This document shows, in pieces, positions 1 to 12,100 of a stretch of DNA of 64,000 nt. The stretch is from assembly GCF_050948175.1 (NCBI RefSeq), contig NW_027490136.1:868001-932000 (forward strand), in the 5' to 3' direction. Every line of letters starts with the position of its first letter. Positions within the stretch are counted from its first letter, which is position 1. A program made the translations under genes and the position numbers. The DNA comes from Xylocopa sonorina (lineage: Eukaryota; Arthropoda; Insecta; Hymenoptera; Apidae). The notes beneath the pieces are model-generated. The model saw nothing but the letters and a program-made list of their open reading frames with translations. It did no database searches and had not been told where the DNA came from.

Positions 1-319
1 GCCTATTTGAAACAACATTAAATCACCTTGTTAAACAATAATATATTAAATGTGACTTGGACTTTTAAATTTGAATTTATAAACATCTAACAGGTAAATA
101 TGTTTTTCTTACTATTCATATCGTTATACATTCAGTGATATATTGTGTGCTGTGATTTGATATATTAACTGCTTGATTATATTTTGCAATGAACTTTGCG
201 TACCAAACATTGTTTTTACTCCTGATGGGAGTGGATAGTTCTTCGTTTTATATTCTTATATCGCATTCATTATAAAAGTATATGATATCCTTCTTATGCA
301 GTCATGTATAATTATGTAC
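1..319. other. AT-rich host DNA, no gene seen
   Basis: AT-rich sequence without satellite character and without a supportable reading frame. It forms the left flank of the solo LTR that starts at 320. Its last four bases (GTAC, 316-319) are the left copy of that LTR's target-site duplication. Confidence 0.6.
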
Positions 320-860
320 TGTGACGGTTTTTCCCGTTTCAATCCTCAAGAAAAGGGTATATAGAACCAATAATAACGGGGTATCCAGAAGTTTAATCCG
401 GGGTTATATCGGGGTACAGAATATCCGCGTGATTCGGCAACGCGAAGTACAGAACAATAAATTTCCTATCCAGCGAGTATTTCGAAGCTGCGAGGCTGGG
501 ACTTTTTGGGCGCCAGCTACTCAAAAAGTAGCAAAAACTAGTAAACCACGCAACCCGGGGAAACCCGGTTCAAGATAACCCTCGAAATTTCGAAATACTC
601 TTTCGCTCGACTGCTTCTAGCCGAGTGCGCAAATTAGGGTCGCGGGATACTGAACTCACGGCTTCTTTCTAGATTGCCTCGACGCGGTATTACAAAAGGG
701 TATACGACACGCCGCGAATGACTGTGCATCACCACCCGTTATACAATACAAATTACAATACGCGATATCACAATTGCGGCAGGGAACAAATGGGACGCTT
801 TAGCGTATAAGGACTCACGTTCTTGTTTCCAACAAGTATGGATCTCGTTCAGTCCGTCTA

Positions 861-865
<5 letters not shown>

Positions 866-908
<43 letters not shown>
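866..908. repeat. (CT)n microsatellite
   Basis: About 21 uninterrupted CT units inside the solo LTR, preceded by a short run of C. The corresponding part of the related LTR at 5392-6125 lacks it, so it expanded after the two separated, or was lost there. Confidence 0.95.
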
Positions 909-911
<3 letters not shown>

Positions 912-1528
912 CGAATCGCTCCGTATAATCTCTTGCTCGGTTGCTCGCTAAGTAGTCGCTATGTCGTTCAGAAGAATAAGAGGCTGTCTTCGTGCTGGCT
1001 AGCTCATTATATAGGTTTGCTGGGGGTCTTCGGATCCCCTTAGATCCTCCTTAGGGCTCCTTGATGGGGTAGGGCCATACGCTTCGGTATTGTCCGGGGC
1101 ATCGATCGGTGGATTTCGGCGATCTTCCCTGATCGCCCCCTCTGGTGTGTCTAGAGGGGGTCCTCTGGATTATTTGAACTGCGGCGCGTGTCGCGCGCCG
1201 CGCTTTCCACGGCTCACCTGCAATTCCGCTGTGCATCTTGAGTTTTCCTCTCCATGGGCTCAAGGGTGTGGTAGAGGTCCATCCTGTTTGTCTCCATGGA
1301 CTATGGCAGCGGTCTTATCGTTGCAGAGCTCTGGATCGTATCCTTCGGGCTTCAGGGTCTCTTCTTGCTCACTTCCCGACTCCTCCACCGTCGAGACCGT
1401 CACGCTACCTCGGCGCACAGCCCTTCCGCGAACCTGCGGTCTTATTATCCGCCGAAGAGGCGTCTTATAGGTCGCTTCTTCCACCAGCTCGCCAGTCTTA
1501 TCCGTCGAACGGAGAGAGAGAAACGAAC

Positions 1529-1543
1529 GGGGGGGGGGGGGGG
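1529..1543. repeat. Poly-G run (G15)
   Basis: Fifteen G residues in the solo LTR after a GA-rich stretch. The duplicate copy has 14 G at 56436-56449. Such runs are prone to length errors in sequencing and to slippage in vivo, so the exact count is uncertain. Confidence 0.9.
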
Positions 1544-1694
1544 AGGTTCTACCATCGTGTATTTCACGCTCCTCGCAAATACAGCTATCGCAATTGTCCG
1601 TGTCGCGCTTCTCGCATGGGTGGTGATCTGCGAGCTAGTCTAACCGAAGCAGGGGGAGGGGGGTGAGCGAGCCTTGTGACGTCACCACGTCACA

Positions 1695-3412
1695 GTACAT
1701 ACAAATTTGCGATTAAGTAGCTATGTGTTCAAATTCAATTCGGAATAATGCACTAAAAAGCATCCCAGATAACATACGGCAAGATGGTAGCGACACCACG
1801 CCGGCACTATATTGCCACTTCCGAGGAGTGTCAACTGATTCGTAGTCATCTGTGACCGGATTCGTTAACTAAAATGCCGGAACGTGTTACCAGCGCATTC
1901 TAGACAAGCGAATCGCGCAGCACCAGCACTATGGTGACACGCGTATCATCGCTCCATTCATGAATCTCCTCAGCAATGACGCAGGATCACATTTGGCAAT
2001 GGGGAACCTATGCTTTCATACAAATTAGAACCGTTAGATGTCAGTAGATGTTCAGCATATGAGTATTGATAGACATTTTGATGGTCGTTTTCCTAAATTT
2101 ATAGTTATTGAGCGAGTCGTATATATTTCTTTCAATCCATCATAGACTAAAAATAATATTTATCAAAAAAATATTACTTATAAAATAAAAATTCATGCTG
2201 TTGCGTCCCTAGCTTCGCCTTGTGTAATTTTTGAAATAACATGCTGTCATCGTATTTAATGTAACCCTCAATTGCATGAATTTGCAACAATAAATTGAAG
2301 AAAATATGTATAAAATAAGTGTGTATATTTTTATGACAAAGTAATTATCGACTTTATGGAAAAAATCGTCCTATCGAGCTAGTTTATAGAAAATAATAAA
2401 ATCGAGTTCTTATATCTTTGTTATGTGCCGGTGTATCTATTTTGGAATCAAAATAAATAAATTGCACAGTTTAGTCATTTTTCATATTTGTGTATTAACC
2501 ACGCGTGTAGCTATGGTGAGCTGATAGTGTCATTGTCACGGCCGTGTAGCCCGTGTGCTATATCTCGGTGCTTTAATAGTGCCGTGATACGAATGCCGCC
2601 CCAGTACTAACAGTATGCCATTTCGAAAGCTGAGTAGGAGCACTTTGTTAGCACAGTTCTGTCACGGAATTCGTTCCATCCGTTGTCATTGGCGTGCCAA
2701 TCGCTGGCTGTTTGGGATATTGTAGTGCATGAGGCAGACTTGTTCCTTATCATCGTCAAGGAGATGGATTTTCACTCCCCCCTTTTTGAATTCTTTAAAT
2801 TATTGTTTGGAATTTTTGCCGCTTCTGTATCTCTATGACCGCATTGTGGATTCAACTTATGTACGATCTTTTTGGTCTTCATCTTTTATTACATGTAATA
2901 TTATATATGTGATGCACGTTTGTTATGTAATGCTCCGATTTGTAAGCCTCAGATACTTTTATTCTTTGGTAAAGCAACTTATTCGATTAATATATATTTA
3001 TTAGACATAGATATAAACAATTAGAAAAATGTTATTAAAACGCTATTAAATATGTTGTTGCAATTATATATTTAAGGTCTGAAGATGTAGATGCAATTAA
3101 TGTCCGATATTTTACGTGATCCAATCGACGTATCAAGTGAGGCTATGAAATTTAAAAATCTTTTACTATTCTTCGACCGCTTTACATGTTACATGAATGA
3201 TAAGTTCTGCAAGACAAGAAGCCTAAATTAGTGAGATATCTAGGAACATAAGTAATTTGTAAGTAACACATCTTTTCTCTTCGAAATATTTGCCTTTGCA
3301 CAGAATAGAACGTATAGATATAATTGCCTGTTTTTTACCCATTTCGGTCCAATTCTATTATAGCCTTTGAGCAGAAGTAATATTGATTATACTTGATTTT
3401 TGCAATACTTCT
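1695..3412. other. AT-rich non-coding DNA, duplicated in X'
   Basis: Starts with the right target-duplication copy GTAC (1695-1698). The remainder is AT-rich DNA without satellite similarity. It is present a second time at 56601-58367 with roughly 2% difference by eye. A 91-codon open frame at 2729-3004 also occurs in the copy, but the coding differences I see are all amino-acid changing, which argues against a gene. One indel of about 55 bp separates the copies near 2490 / 57395. No promoter or RNA gene is recognised. Confidence 0.6.
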
Positions 3413-3933
3413 TTAATTAACAGATTTTATTAACCTAGAATCATCATTTGACGGATGTATCAATCTACTTTGTAGCTCCATCAGTTTCTTTTTCTGCTCG
3501 CTACTTTCTATTTTCAGTTCCGTATACTTATCCTTTATCACCATCATATATGTTGCGTAAAATTACAATAACTTTTTGTCTTCAAATTTTGCGGATATTT
3601 CAATTAAATTTCCTTTGATTAAATAAACGGAAATTAAAAAACAGTGGCACGTACCATTTCTTGGAAACGTTGTATCGTAATTTGCATTTGACTGTTTTGA
3701 AAGGCACGCACTTTACTTAACGTTTGCAATGATTCGGTTAGCGAAGTAAAGAAATATTCTACTTTCGAAATTGTTGGCTCTTGTAATTCTAAGGCAAATA
3801 TATTCATCTGTCGACATCGTGAACATTGTTTTTTGGCAAAATTCCAGAAAAACAAATATACTATAAGTAAAATAATAAACATCATAATATTAAATTTAAC
3901 TCTGTTCATCGTTGCCTTGTTGGACACATCCAT
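3413..3933 (-). CDS. Candidate two-exon gene: single-pass membrane protein with coiled coil, unknown function
   Basis: Reading the minus strand, exon 1 (3933-3655) opens with ATG and encodes about 93 residues. It holds one hydrophobic segment near residues 14-33 (key residues FNIMMFIILLIVYLFFW), then CxxC (C37, C40) and a helical stretch. Exon 1 ends at an ATG followed by GTACGT, a good splice donor. A 122-nt AT-rich intron (3654-3533) would end in AAAG. The phase is 0 on both sides. Exon 2 (3532-3413) adds 39 residues rich in E, K, Q and L, consistent with a coiled coil, then TAA. The predicted total is about 132 residues. The acceptor lacks a clear pyrimidine tract and there may be more exons upstream. 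I do not recognise the family. It may be a short host gene, a fragment of one, or chance. The far side of exon 2 is copied and cut at 58368-58470. Confidence 0.3.
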
Positions 3934-3940
3934 AACAATA

Positions 3941-4088
3941 TACAGGGTGGGGCAGTAATAATTAGCACCTCAGATATCCACGAAACTACAAGTTTCATAG
4001 AAGTTTTTGTTAATATAAAATTGCATAGTACAAAGGGGCCATCCGATGATGAAAATAGTTTTTTTGTAAGTGGAGTTATATTGGACAT
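3941..4088 (+). mobile_element. Possible DNA-transposon terminus (mariner/MITE-like)
   Basis: Begins at a TA dinucleotide with CAGGGTGGGGCAGTAAT, the kind of end seen in many insect mariner-type or MITE elements, and continues with AT-rich DNA. No matching inverted end or transposase is seen nearby, so only one end would be present. The recognition rests on general resemblance of the terminus and is weak. It sits directly upstream of the ATG of the candidate minus-strand gene. Confidence 0.25.
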
Positions 4089-5391
4089 ATGAAGGTTACC
4101 TTCATTTTTTAAAATGAATTGGTATGTCTATTCTTCCGTAATACAATAGAGCATTTTAAAGCAAGTTTAACGATCTGTAACGTGAAGGCATTGAAGGTTA
4201 CAAAAAGTAAAGAAAAGCAATAATACTCACGGTTTTGATAGGAAGTGAAACATACGTATTGTAAACAGTGGTGGAAGGCGTAACATTTACCGTTTACTTC
4301 ACTGTGAATAAACACTTTTCGAAGGGCATTTCAATAGTTTGCAGCATAAATTAAGCATGATAAGATTAGTATTGAAAAATCGGTTCGAATACGTTTGGTT
4401 AGGCTGTTCTTTGTGTCGTTCATTTTATAAGTACTGAGCTGCGGATTCCTGAGGACAGCTCACAAAATTGTTGAACTATGGAAGAATATCATTGTGAATT
4501 TGAATCAAAAGGTAATCAAATTCCATTAGATTGTAAACAGATCTCAATGTTTCATTTTAGATAGAAAGATTAAATACTCTTGACAAAACTACAAGAATGG
4601 ATACATACTTTTCTGTTATTATTATTTCATAAAGAATTATAATTGCAATTATATAGTTCATTACGATAAAAAATATTTCTCAGAAAATTCTAAATATTAA
4701 ATTAAAGAATCAAGTAAAACATTTTTAATAATTACGAGTATGAAAAATACTTGAACATTCCAATAGAAAGATGTCTAAACAGGAGTTAGAAAAGTCAAAC
4801 ATTCAATTTCAATTCCAGAATTCATCTATAAGAGGTAAAATGTTTTGAAAGCTTTAATTACAGCCTCTAATGCAAACAGTTGGGCAGTATTTCAATTTTT
4901 AAGAAAATTGATGAAAGTCAACCATTTTGAAGTGGTCAGAATCTTTTTCGTTTGAGCAGTAAATGAATAACAAATAACTACATAAATTCCAGGCTTAAAA
5001 ACTTATGGATTATATCCTATGCAGACTCGTTTATGAGCGAGTTACTAAATAATAATCCACACTAAGTAATCATTTTAAAACTTAAACGATTACATCTCGC
5101 GAACTTCCAAAGATATCAGAAGTGTGAAAAGTATGTGGTTTATCAAAAACTCTTCTAAAAGAACGGACGAAGCCAATAGAAATCTTTGTTGAAGTAAGCA
5201 AGTTCTAAAGTTCTAAGCAACGCGATGGCCCTTATCTGCCTATGTTTCATAGCAAGTAAGTTCTGAATTTCTATGAAATCCAATGGAATTCCTCACTACT
5301 AACGTTTCAAAGTAAGATCTCAAATTCTCAGTTCTACGTTTAAAACTATGTGTGTTCTATATATCTATGTAAAGTGATGGTTCCTATTAGT
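4089..5391. other. AT-rich DNA, nothing recognised
   Basis: Low-GC sequence with no satellite monomers and no LTR. The only open frame of note (minus strand, 4315-4109, 68 codons) has no recognisable domain, splice structure or second copy. Unlike 1266-3515, this part is absent from the duplicated block X'. Confidence 0.5.
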
Positions 5392-6125
5392 TGTGACGGA
5401 AACCTATATATAGTAAGTCAGGGAAGCTCGAAGGGGTTAATTATCTAAATGCTTTAAGGTGTAAAACGTACTTCAATCTAAAGCGATCTATCGTTCCAAG
5501 GTATCCGCTCACGTACAACTTTTCTTGAGCGCCAGCTGCTCAGAAAGTAGCAAAGGGGTAGACTACACGACCCCGGGAACCCTGGGGCGGAACAACCCTT
5601 GAAACATCGAAATGCTCCTCCTCTCGACTATGACTAGCCAAGTACACACACTCAGATCGCGAGATACTGAAGTCACGGCATGTTTATTTATGGTCTCGAC
5701 GTGGGTTTAACTAACAAGGGTTACGGGAAACTATGCAACACGCCGCGAATTACCGGGTATCATAACTCGCTTCACGATATAAGATACAATATACAATATG
5801 CGACACAAGAAATGGGACGCTTTAGCGAATAAGCTCTCAAGTTCTCTTCTTCAGGTTCCTTAAATTCGCTGGTGGTCCTCGGGTCTCCTGGATCCTCCTC
5901 GGGGCTCCTTGGTGGAGTGGGCTGTAGGCTTCGGTATTGTTCGGGTCCATCGATCAGTGGACTTCGGTGATTTCCTCTTCTCGCCTTCTTGGATGTCCCT
6001 GAGGGGATCCTCCTGATCATTTAAATTGCGTAGCGCCTCGCGCGCCCCGCTCCCATGGCCCACCTGCAGGGCCGCTGGACTTTTGACTTCCCTTTAGGGG
6101 GTTAAGGATGGTTGAGGACCTTCTC
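5392..6125 (+). mobile_element. LTR fragment related to the solo LTR, 3' end lost at the satellite junction
   Basis: Begins TGTGACGG, as the solo LTR at 320 does. From about 5515 it runs parallel to 490-1260: shared words include GCGCCAGCT, the CACGCCGCGAAT word (5740 and 710) and CTTCGGTATTGT (5930 and 1083). The first 120 bp have diverged. After about 6100 similarity to the LTR fades and degenerate satellite begins, so the 3' third of the LTR is missing and no right target duplication can be found. Frames such as the minus-strand one at 5772-6020 are incidental. Confidence 0.6.
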
Positions 6126-9100
6126 ACATCCCAGAGCATTATGAGGCACAGCAGCAGATAAGCATAATGCGATGCATAGAGCTTTACAACCTTCTATCTT
6201 ACTTTGAACTGTTTATATGAAATGCGGTTTATATGATATTGCGGTGCATGAAGCATGACAAATTAAATGCTTCGGCACCTGGACATCTAGAAACGCTATC
6301 CCCGGGCAAGAAATTGTAGGGTTTACACTCAATTCATGTGCAGAAGTAGATAAACATAATGCGATGCCATGAATATTACATCTTATGATGAAATATAGAA
6401 GTAAGATGCGCAGCCGCGTTTTACGAAGCATTAGAACTCTATTGCGTCTAAACCTTCAGATATAGAAACGATATTCCGTAGCAAGGGAGTGATGCATTTA
6501 CATACATTTGAAGTGTAGAGGAAATATACATAACGCGATGCATTAAAATTACATCTTATCATGTGACATAGAACTGAGATGCTATATCGCGTTTTAAGAA
6601 GCATTACAACTCCACTGCTTCGATACTTAGACACCTGGAAACGCTATTTCCTAGCAAGGAATTATGGCATTTACATTCTTTTGAAGTGTAGACGAGGTAT
6701 ACATAGCCCTTCGCAATGAATATTATATCTTTTCCTGAAACATAGGAATGAGGTGCGATATCACGTGTTAAGAAACATTAGAAGTCTATTGCTTCGATAC
6801 GTAGATATCTGGAATCGCTTTTTGCTAGCAAGGTAGTGTGACGTTACCATTCTTTTGAACGGTAGATGAGGTATACATAACACTTCGCAATGAATATTAT
6901 ATCTAATCATGAAACATAGAAATTAGATGCGATATCGCGTTTTAAGAAGCATTAAAACCGTATTGCTTCCATACGTAGACATCTGGGAACGCTAATTCCT
7001 AGCAAGGAAGTATGGCATTTACATTCTTTTGAAGTGTAGACGAGGTATACATAACACATCGCAATGAATATTATATCATATCAGGAAACATAGAAATGAA
7101 ATGCGATATTGCGTTTTAAGCAGCATTAGAACCCTATTACTTCGATACGTAGACATCTGGAAACGATATTTCCAAGCAAGAAAGTGTGGCATTTACATTC
7201 ATTTGAACTGTAGGCGAGGTATTCATAACCCTTCGCATTGAATGTTATATCCTATCATGAATCATAGAAATGTGATGCGATATCGGTTTTTAAAAGAATT
7301 AGAACTCTACTGCTTCGATACGTAGACATCTGGAAACGCAATTTAGTAGCAGGGAACTGTGGCATTTACACTCTTTTGAAGTGTAGACGAGGTATACATA
7401 ACACTTCGCAATGAATATTATATCTTATCATGAAGCATAGAAACGAGATGCGATATCGCGTTTTAAGAAGCATTATAAACCTATTTCTTCGATACGTTGA
7501 CATCTGCAAACGCTATTCCCTAGCAGGAATGTGTCGCATTTACATTCTTTTGACGTGAATACGAGGTGAACATAACATTCCACAATGAATATTACACCTT
7601 ATTACGAAATATAGAAATGAAATGCGTCCTCTCATTTTAAGAAGCATTAGAACTCTATTGCTACGATACGTAGACATCTGCAAACCCTATTTCCTAGCAT
7701 GGAAGTGCTGCATTTACATTCTTTTGAAGATAATAAGGGGTATACATAACACATCGCAATGAATATTATATCTTATCATGAAACATAGGAATGAGGTGCG
7801 ATATCGCGTTTTAAGATGCATTAGAACACTATTGCTTCGATACGAAGACATCTGGAAACGCAATTTCCTAGCAATGAAGTGTGGCATTTACATTCTTTCG
7901 AAGTGTATACTACATGTACATTACACTTCGCAGTGAATATTAAATCACATCATGTAGCAAAGAAATGATCTGCGATATCGCGTTTTAAGAAGCATTAGAA
8001 ATCCATTGCTTCGATATGTGGACATCTGAAAACGCTATTTCCTAGCAAAGATTGTGGCATTTACAATCTTTTGAAGTGTAGACGAGGTATACACATCACT
8101 TCGCAATGAATATTATATCTTATCATGAAACACAGAAATGTGATGCGATATTGCGTTTTAAGAAGCATTAGAACTCTATTGCTTCGATAAATAGACATCT
8201 GGAAACGCTATTTCCTAGGAAGAATGTGTGGCATTTACATTAATTTGATGTGTAAACGAGGTATACATAACACATCGCAATCAATATTATATCTTATCAT
8301 CAAACATAGAAATGGGATGCGATATCGCTATTTAAGAAACATCAAAAGCACTCTATTGCTTCGATACGTAAACATCTGGAAACGCTATTTCCTTGAAAGG
8401 AATTGGCGCATTTACATTTATTTGAAGTGTAGACGAGGAATACATAACACATCGCAATGAATATTATATCTTATCATGAAACATAGAAATGAGATGCGAC
8501 ATCGCGTTTTATGAAGCATTAGAAATCTATTGCTACGATACGTAGAAATCTGCAAACGCTATATCCTAGCTAGGAAGTGTCGCATTTACATTCTTTTGAA
8601 ATGAATACGAGGTATACATAACATACCACAATGAATATTATATCTTATCACGAAACATAGGAATGAAATGCGACATCTCGTTTTAAGAAGCATTAGAAAT
8701 CTATTGCTACGATACGTAGACATCTGCAAACTCTTTTTCCTAGCATGTAAGTGTCGCATTCACATTCTCATGAAGTGAATACGAGGTATACATAACACTT
8801 CGCAATGAATATTATATCTTATCATGAAACATAGGTGTGAGATGCGATATCGCGTTATAAGAAGCATTAGATCTCTTTTGCTACGATACGTAGACATCTG
8901 CAAACAATATTTCCTAGCAAGAAAGTGTCGCATTTACATTCTTTTGAAGTGAATGCGAGGTATACATAACACTCCACAATGAATATTATATCTTATCACG
9001 AAACATAGAAATGAAATGCGACATCTCGTTCTAAGTAGCATCAAAACTCTATTGCTACGATACGTTGACATCTGCAAACGCTATTTCTTGGCATGGAAGT

Positions 9101-12100
9101 TTCGCATTTACATTCTTTTGAAGTGAATACGAGATATACATGACACTTCGCAATGGATACTATATGTTATCATGAAACATAGAAGTGAGATGCGATATCG
9201 CGTTTTAGGAAGCATTAGAACTCTATTGCTACGATGCGTAGACATCTGCAATTGATATTTCCTAGCAAGGAAGTGTCGCATTTACATCCTTTTGAAGTGA
9301 TTACGAGGTATACATAACACTCTACAATGAATATTATATCTTACCACGAAACATAGATATGAAATGCGACATATCGTTTTAAGAAACATTAGAACTCTAT
9401 TGCTACGATACGTACACATCTGCAAACGCTATTTCCTAGCATGGAAGTGCCGCATTTGCATTCTTTTGAAGATAATACGAGGTATACATAACACTTCGCA
9501 ATGAATATTATATCTTATCTCGAAACATAGAAGTGAGATGCGACATCGCGATTTAAGAGGCACTAGAACTCTATTTTTACGATACGTAGACATCTGCAAA
9601 CAATATATTCTAGCAAGGAAGTGTCGCATTTACATTCTTTTGAAGTTAATACGAGGTATACATGACACATCGCAATGAATATATTATGTCTTATCATGAA
9701 ACTTAGAAGTCAGATGCGATATCGCGTTTTAAGAAGCATTAGAACTCTATTGCTACGATGCGTAGACATCTGCGAATGTTATTTCCTAGCAAGGAAGTGT
9801 CGCATTCACATTCTTTTGAAGTGAATACGAGGTATACATAACATTCCACAATGGATATTATATCTTATTACGAAACATAGATATGAAATACGACTTCTCA
9901 TTTTAAGAAGCATTAGAACTCTATTGCTACGATACGTAGACATCTGCAAACGCTATTTCCTAGCATGGATGTGCCGCATTTACATTCTTTTGAAGATAAT
10001 ACGAGGTATACATGACACATCGCAATGAATATATTATATCTTATCATGAAACTTAGAAGTGAGATGCGATATCCCGTTTTAAGAAGCATTAGAACTCTAT
10101 TGCTACGATACGTAGACATCTGGAAACGCTATTCCCTAGCATGGAAGTGTCGTATTTACATTCATTTGAAGTGAATACGAGATATACATGACACATCGCA
10201 ATGGATACTATATCTTATCATGAAACATAGAAGTGAGATGCGATATCGCGTTTTAGGAAGCATTAGAACTCTAATGCTACGATATGTAAACATCTGCAAA
10301 CGCTACTTCCTAGCATGGAAGTGTCGCATTTACATTCTTTTGAAGTGAATACGAGATATACATGACACTTCGCAATGAATATTATATCTTATCATGAAAC
10401 ATAGGAATGAGGTGCTATATCCCGTTCTGAGAAGCATTAGAACTCTATTGCTAATATACGTAGACATCTGCATACAACATTTCCTAGCAAGGAAATGTCG
10501 CACTTACATTCTATTGAAGTGAATACAAGGTATTCATAACATTACAGAATGAATGTTATATCTTATCACGAAACATAGAAATGAAATACATCTTGTTTTA
10601 AGAAGAATCAGTACTCTATTGCTGTGATACGTAGACATCTGCAAACAATATTTCCTAGCATGTGAGTGTCGCATTTACATTCTTTTGAAGTGAGTACGAG
10701 ATATACATGACACTTCGCAATGAATATTATATCTTATCATAAAACATAGAAGTGAGATGCGATATCGCGTTTTAGGAAGCATTAGAACTCTATTGCTACG
10801 ATACGTAGACATCTGCAAACAATATTTCCTAGCAAGGAAGTGTAGCATTTACATTCTTTTCAAGTGAATACGAGGTATACATGACATTTCGCAATGAATA
10901 TTATACCTTATGGCGAAGCATAGAAATCAGATGCGATATCGTGATTTAAGAAGCACTAGATCTCCATTGCTACGATACGTAGACATCTGCAAACAATATT
11001 TCCTAGCAAGGAAGTGTCGCACTTACATCCTTCTGGAGTGAATACGAGGTATACATAACACTCCACAATGAATATTACATCTTATTACGAAACATAGAAA
11101 TGAAATGCGACATCTCGTTTTAAGAAGAATTAGAACTTTACTGCTACGATACGTAGACATCTGCAAACGCTATTTCCTAGAATGGAAGTGTCGCATTTAC
11201 ATTCTTGTGAAGTGAAATCGAGGTATATATGACACTTCGCAATGAATATTATATCTTATCATGAAACATAGAAGTGAGATGCGATATGGCGTTTTATGAA
11301 GCATTAGAACTCTATTGCTACGATACGTAGAGATCCGCAAACGCTATTTCCTAGCAAGGAAGTGTCGCATTTACATTCCTTTGAAGTGAATGCGAGGTAC
11401 ACATAACACTCTACAATGAATATTATATCTTATCATGAAACATAGAAGTGAGATGCGATATCGCGTTTTAAGAAGCATTAGAACTCTATTGCTACGATAC
11501 GTAGACATCTGCAAAAGCTATTTCCTAGCATGGAAGTGCCGCATTTACATTCTTTTGAAGATAATACGTGGTATACATAACACTTTGCAATGAATATTAT
11601 ATGTTATCATGAAACATAGAAGTGAGATGCGATATCGCGTTTTAAGAAGCATTAGAATTCTATTGCTACGATACATAGACATCTGCAAACGCTATTTCCT
11701 AGCATGGAAGTGTCGCATTTACATTCTTTTGAAGTGAATACGAGGTGTATATGACACTTCGCAATGAATATTATATCTTATCATGAAACATAGAAGTGAG
11801 ATGCGATATCGCGTTTTAAGAAGCATTAGAACTCTATTGCTACGATACGTAGACATCTGCAATCGCTATTTCCTAGCATGGAAGTGTCGCATTTACATTC
11901 ATTTGAAGTGAATACGAGGTATACATAACACTTCGCAATGAATATTATATCTTATCTCGAAACATAGAAGTGAGATGCGATATCGCGATTTAAGGAGCAC
12001 TAGAACTCTATTGCTACGATGCGTAGATATCTGCAAATGTTATTTCATAGCAAGGAAACGTCGCACTTACATTCCATTAAAGTGAATACGAGGTATACAT

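Larger units (their letters stand above)
320..1694 (+). mobile_element. Solo LTR, 1375 bp, with 4-bp target duplication
   Basis: The segment begins TGTGACGG and ends ACGTCACA, the TG...CA termini of LTR retroelements. GTAC lies directly before it (316-319) and directly after it (1695-1698), a 4-bp duplication typical of Ty3/gypsy-like integrases. No primer-binding site, gag or pol follows, so this looks like a solo LTR left by LTR-LTR recombination. It contains a CT tract, a G15 run and a GC-rich part around 1020-1500. A related LTR lies at 5392-6125, and the 3' part reappears at 56151-56600. Several short frames inside it (for example 1090-1470) are not credible genes. LTR orientation is inferred from similarity to its relatives. 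Confidence 0.75.

Noticed and set aside
1051..1666. Several overlapping frames on both strands in the solo LTR
   Set aside because: GC-rich LTR sequence with mutually overlapping frames and no protein features; the copy at 56120-56532 changes frame lengths freely.
2729..3004. 91-codon frame also present at 57684-57959
   Set aside because: The three differences I noticed in the copy all change an amino acid; there is no domain, and the frame is AT-rich. It is preserved because the duplication is young.
320..6125. LTRs at 320 and 5392 as the two ends of one element
   Set aside because: The first LTR is flanked on both sides by its own GTAC duplication, and the DNA between has no primer site, gag or pol; the two LTRs have also diverged too far at their 5' ends.
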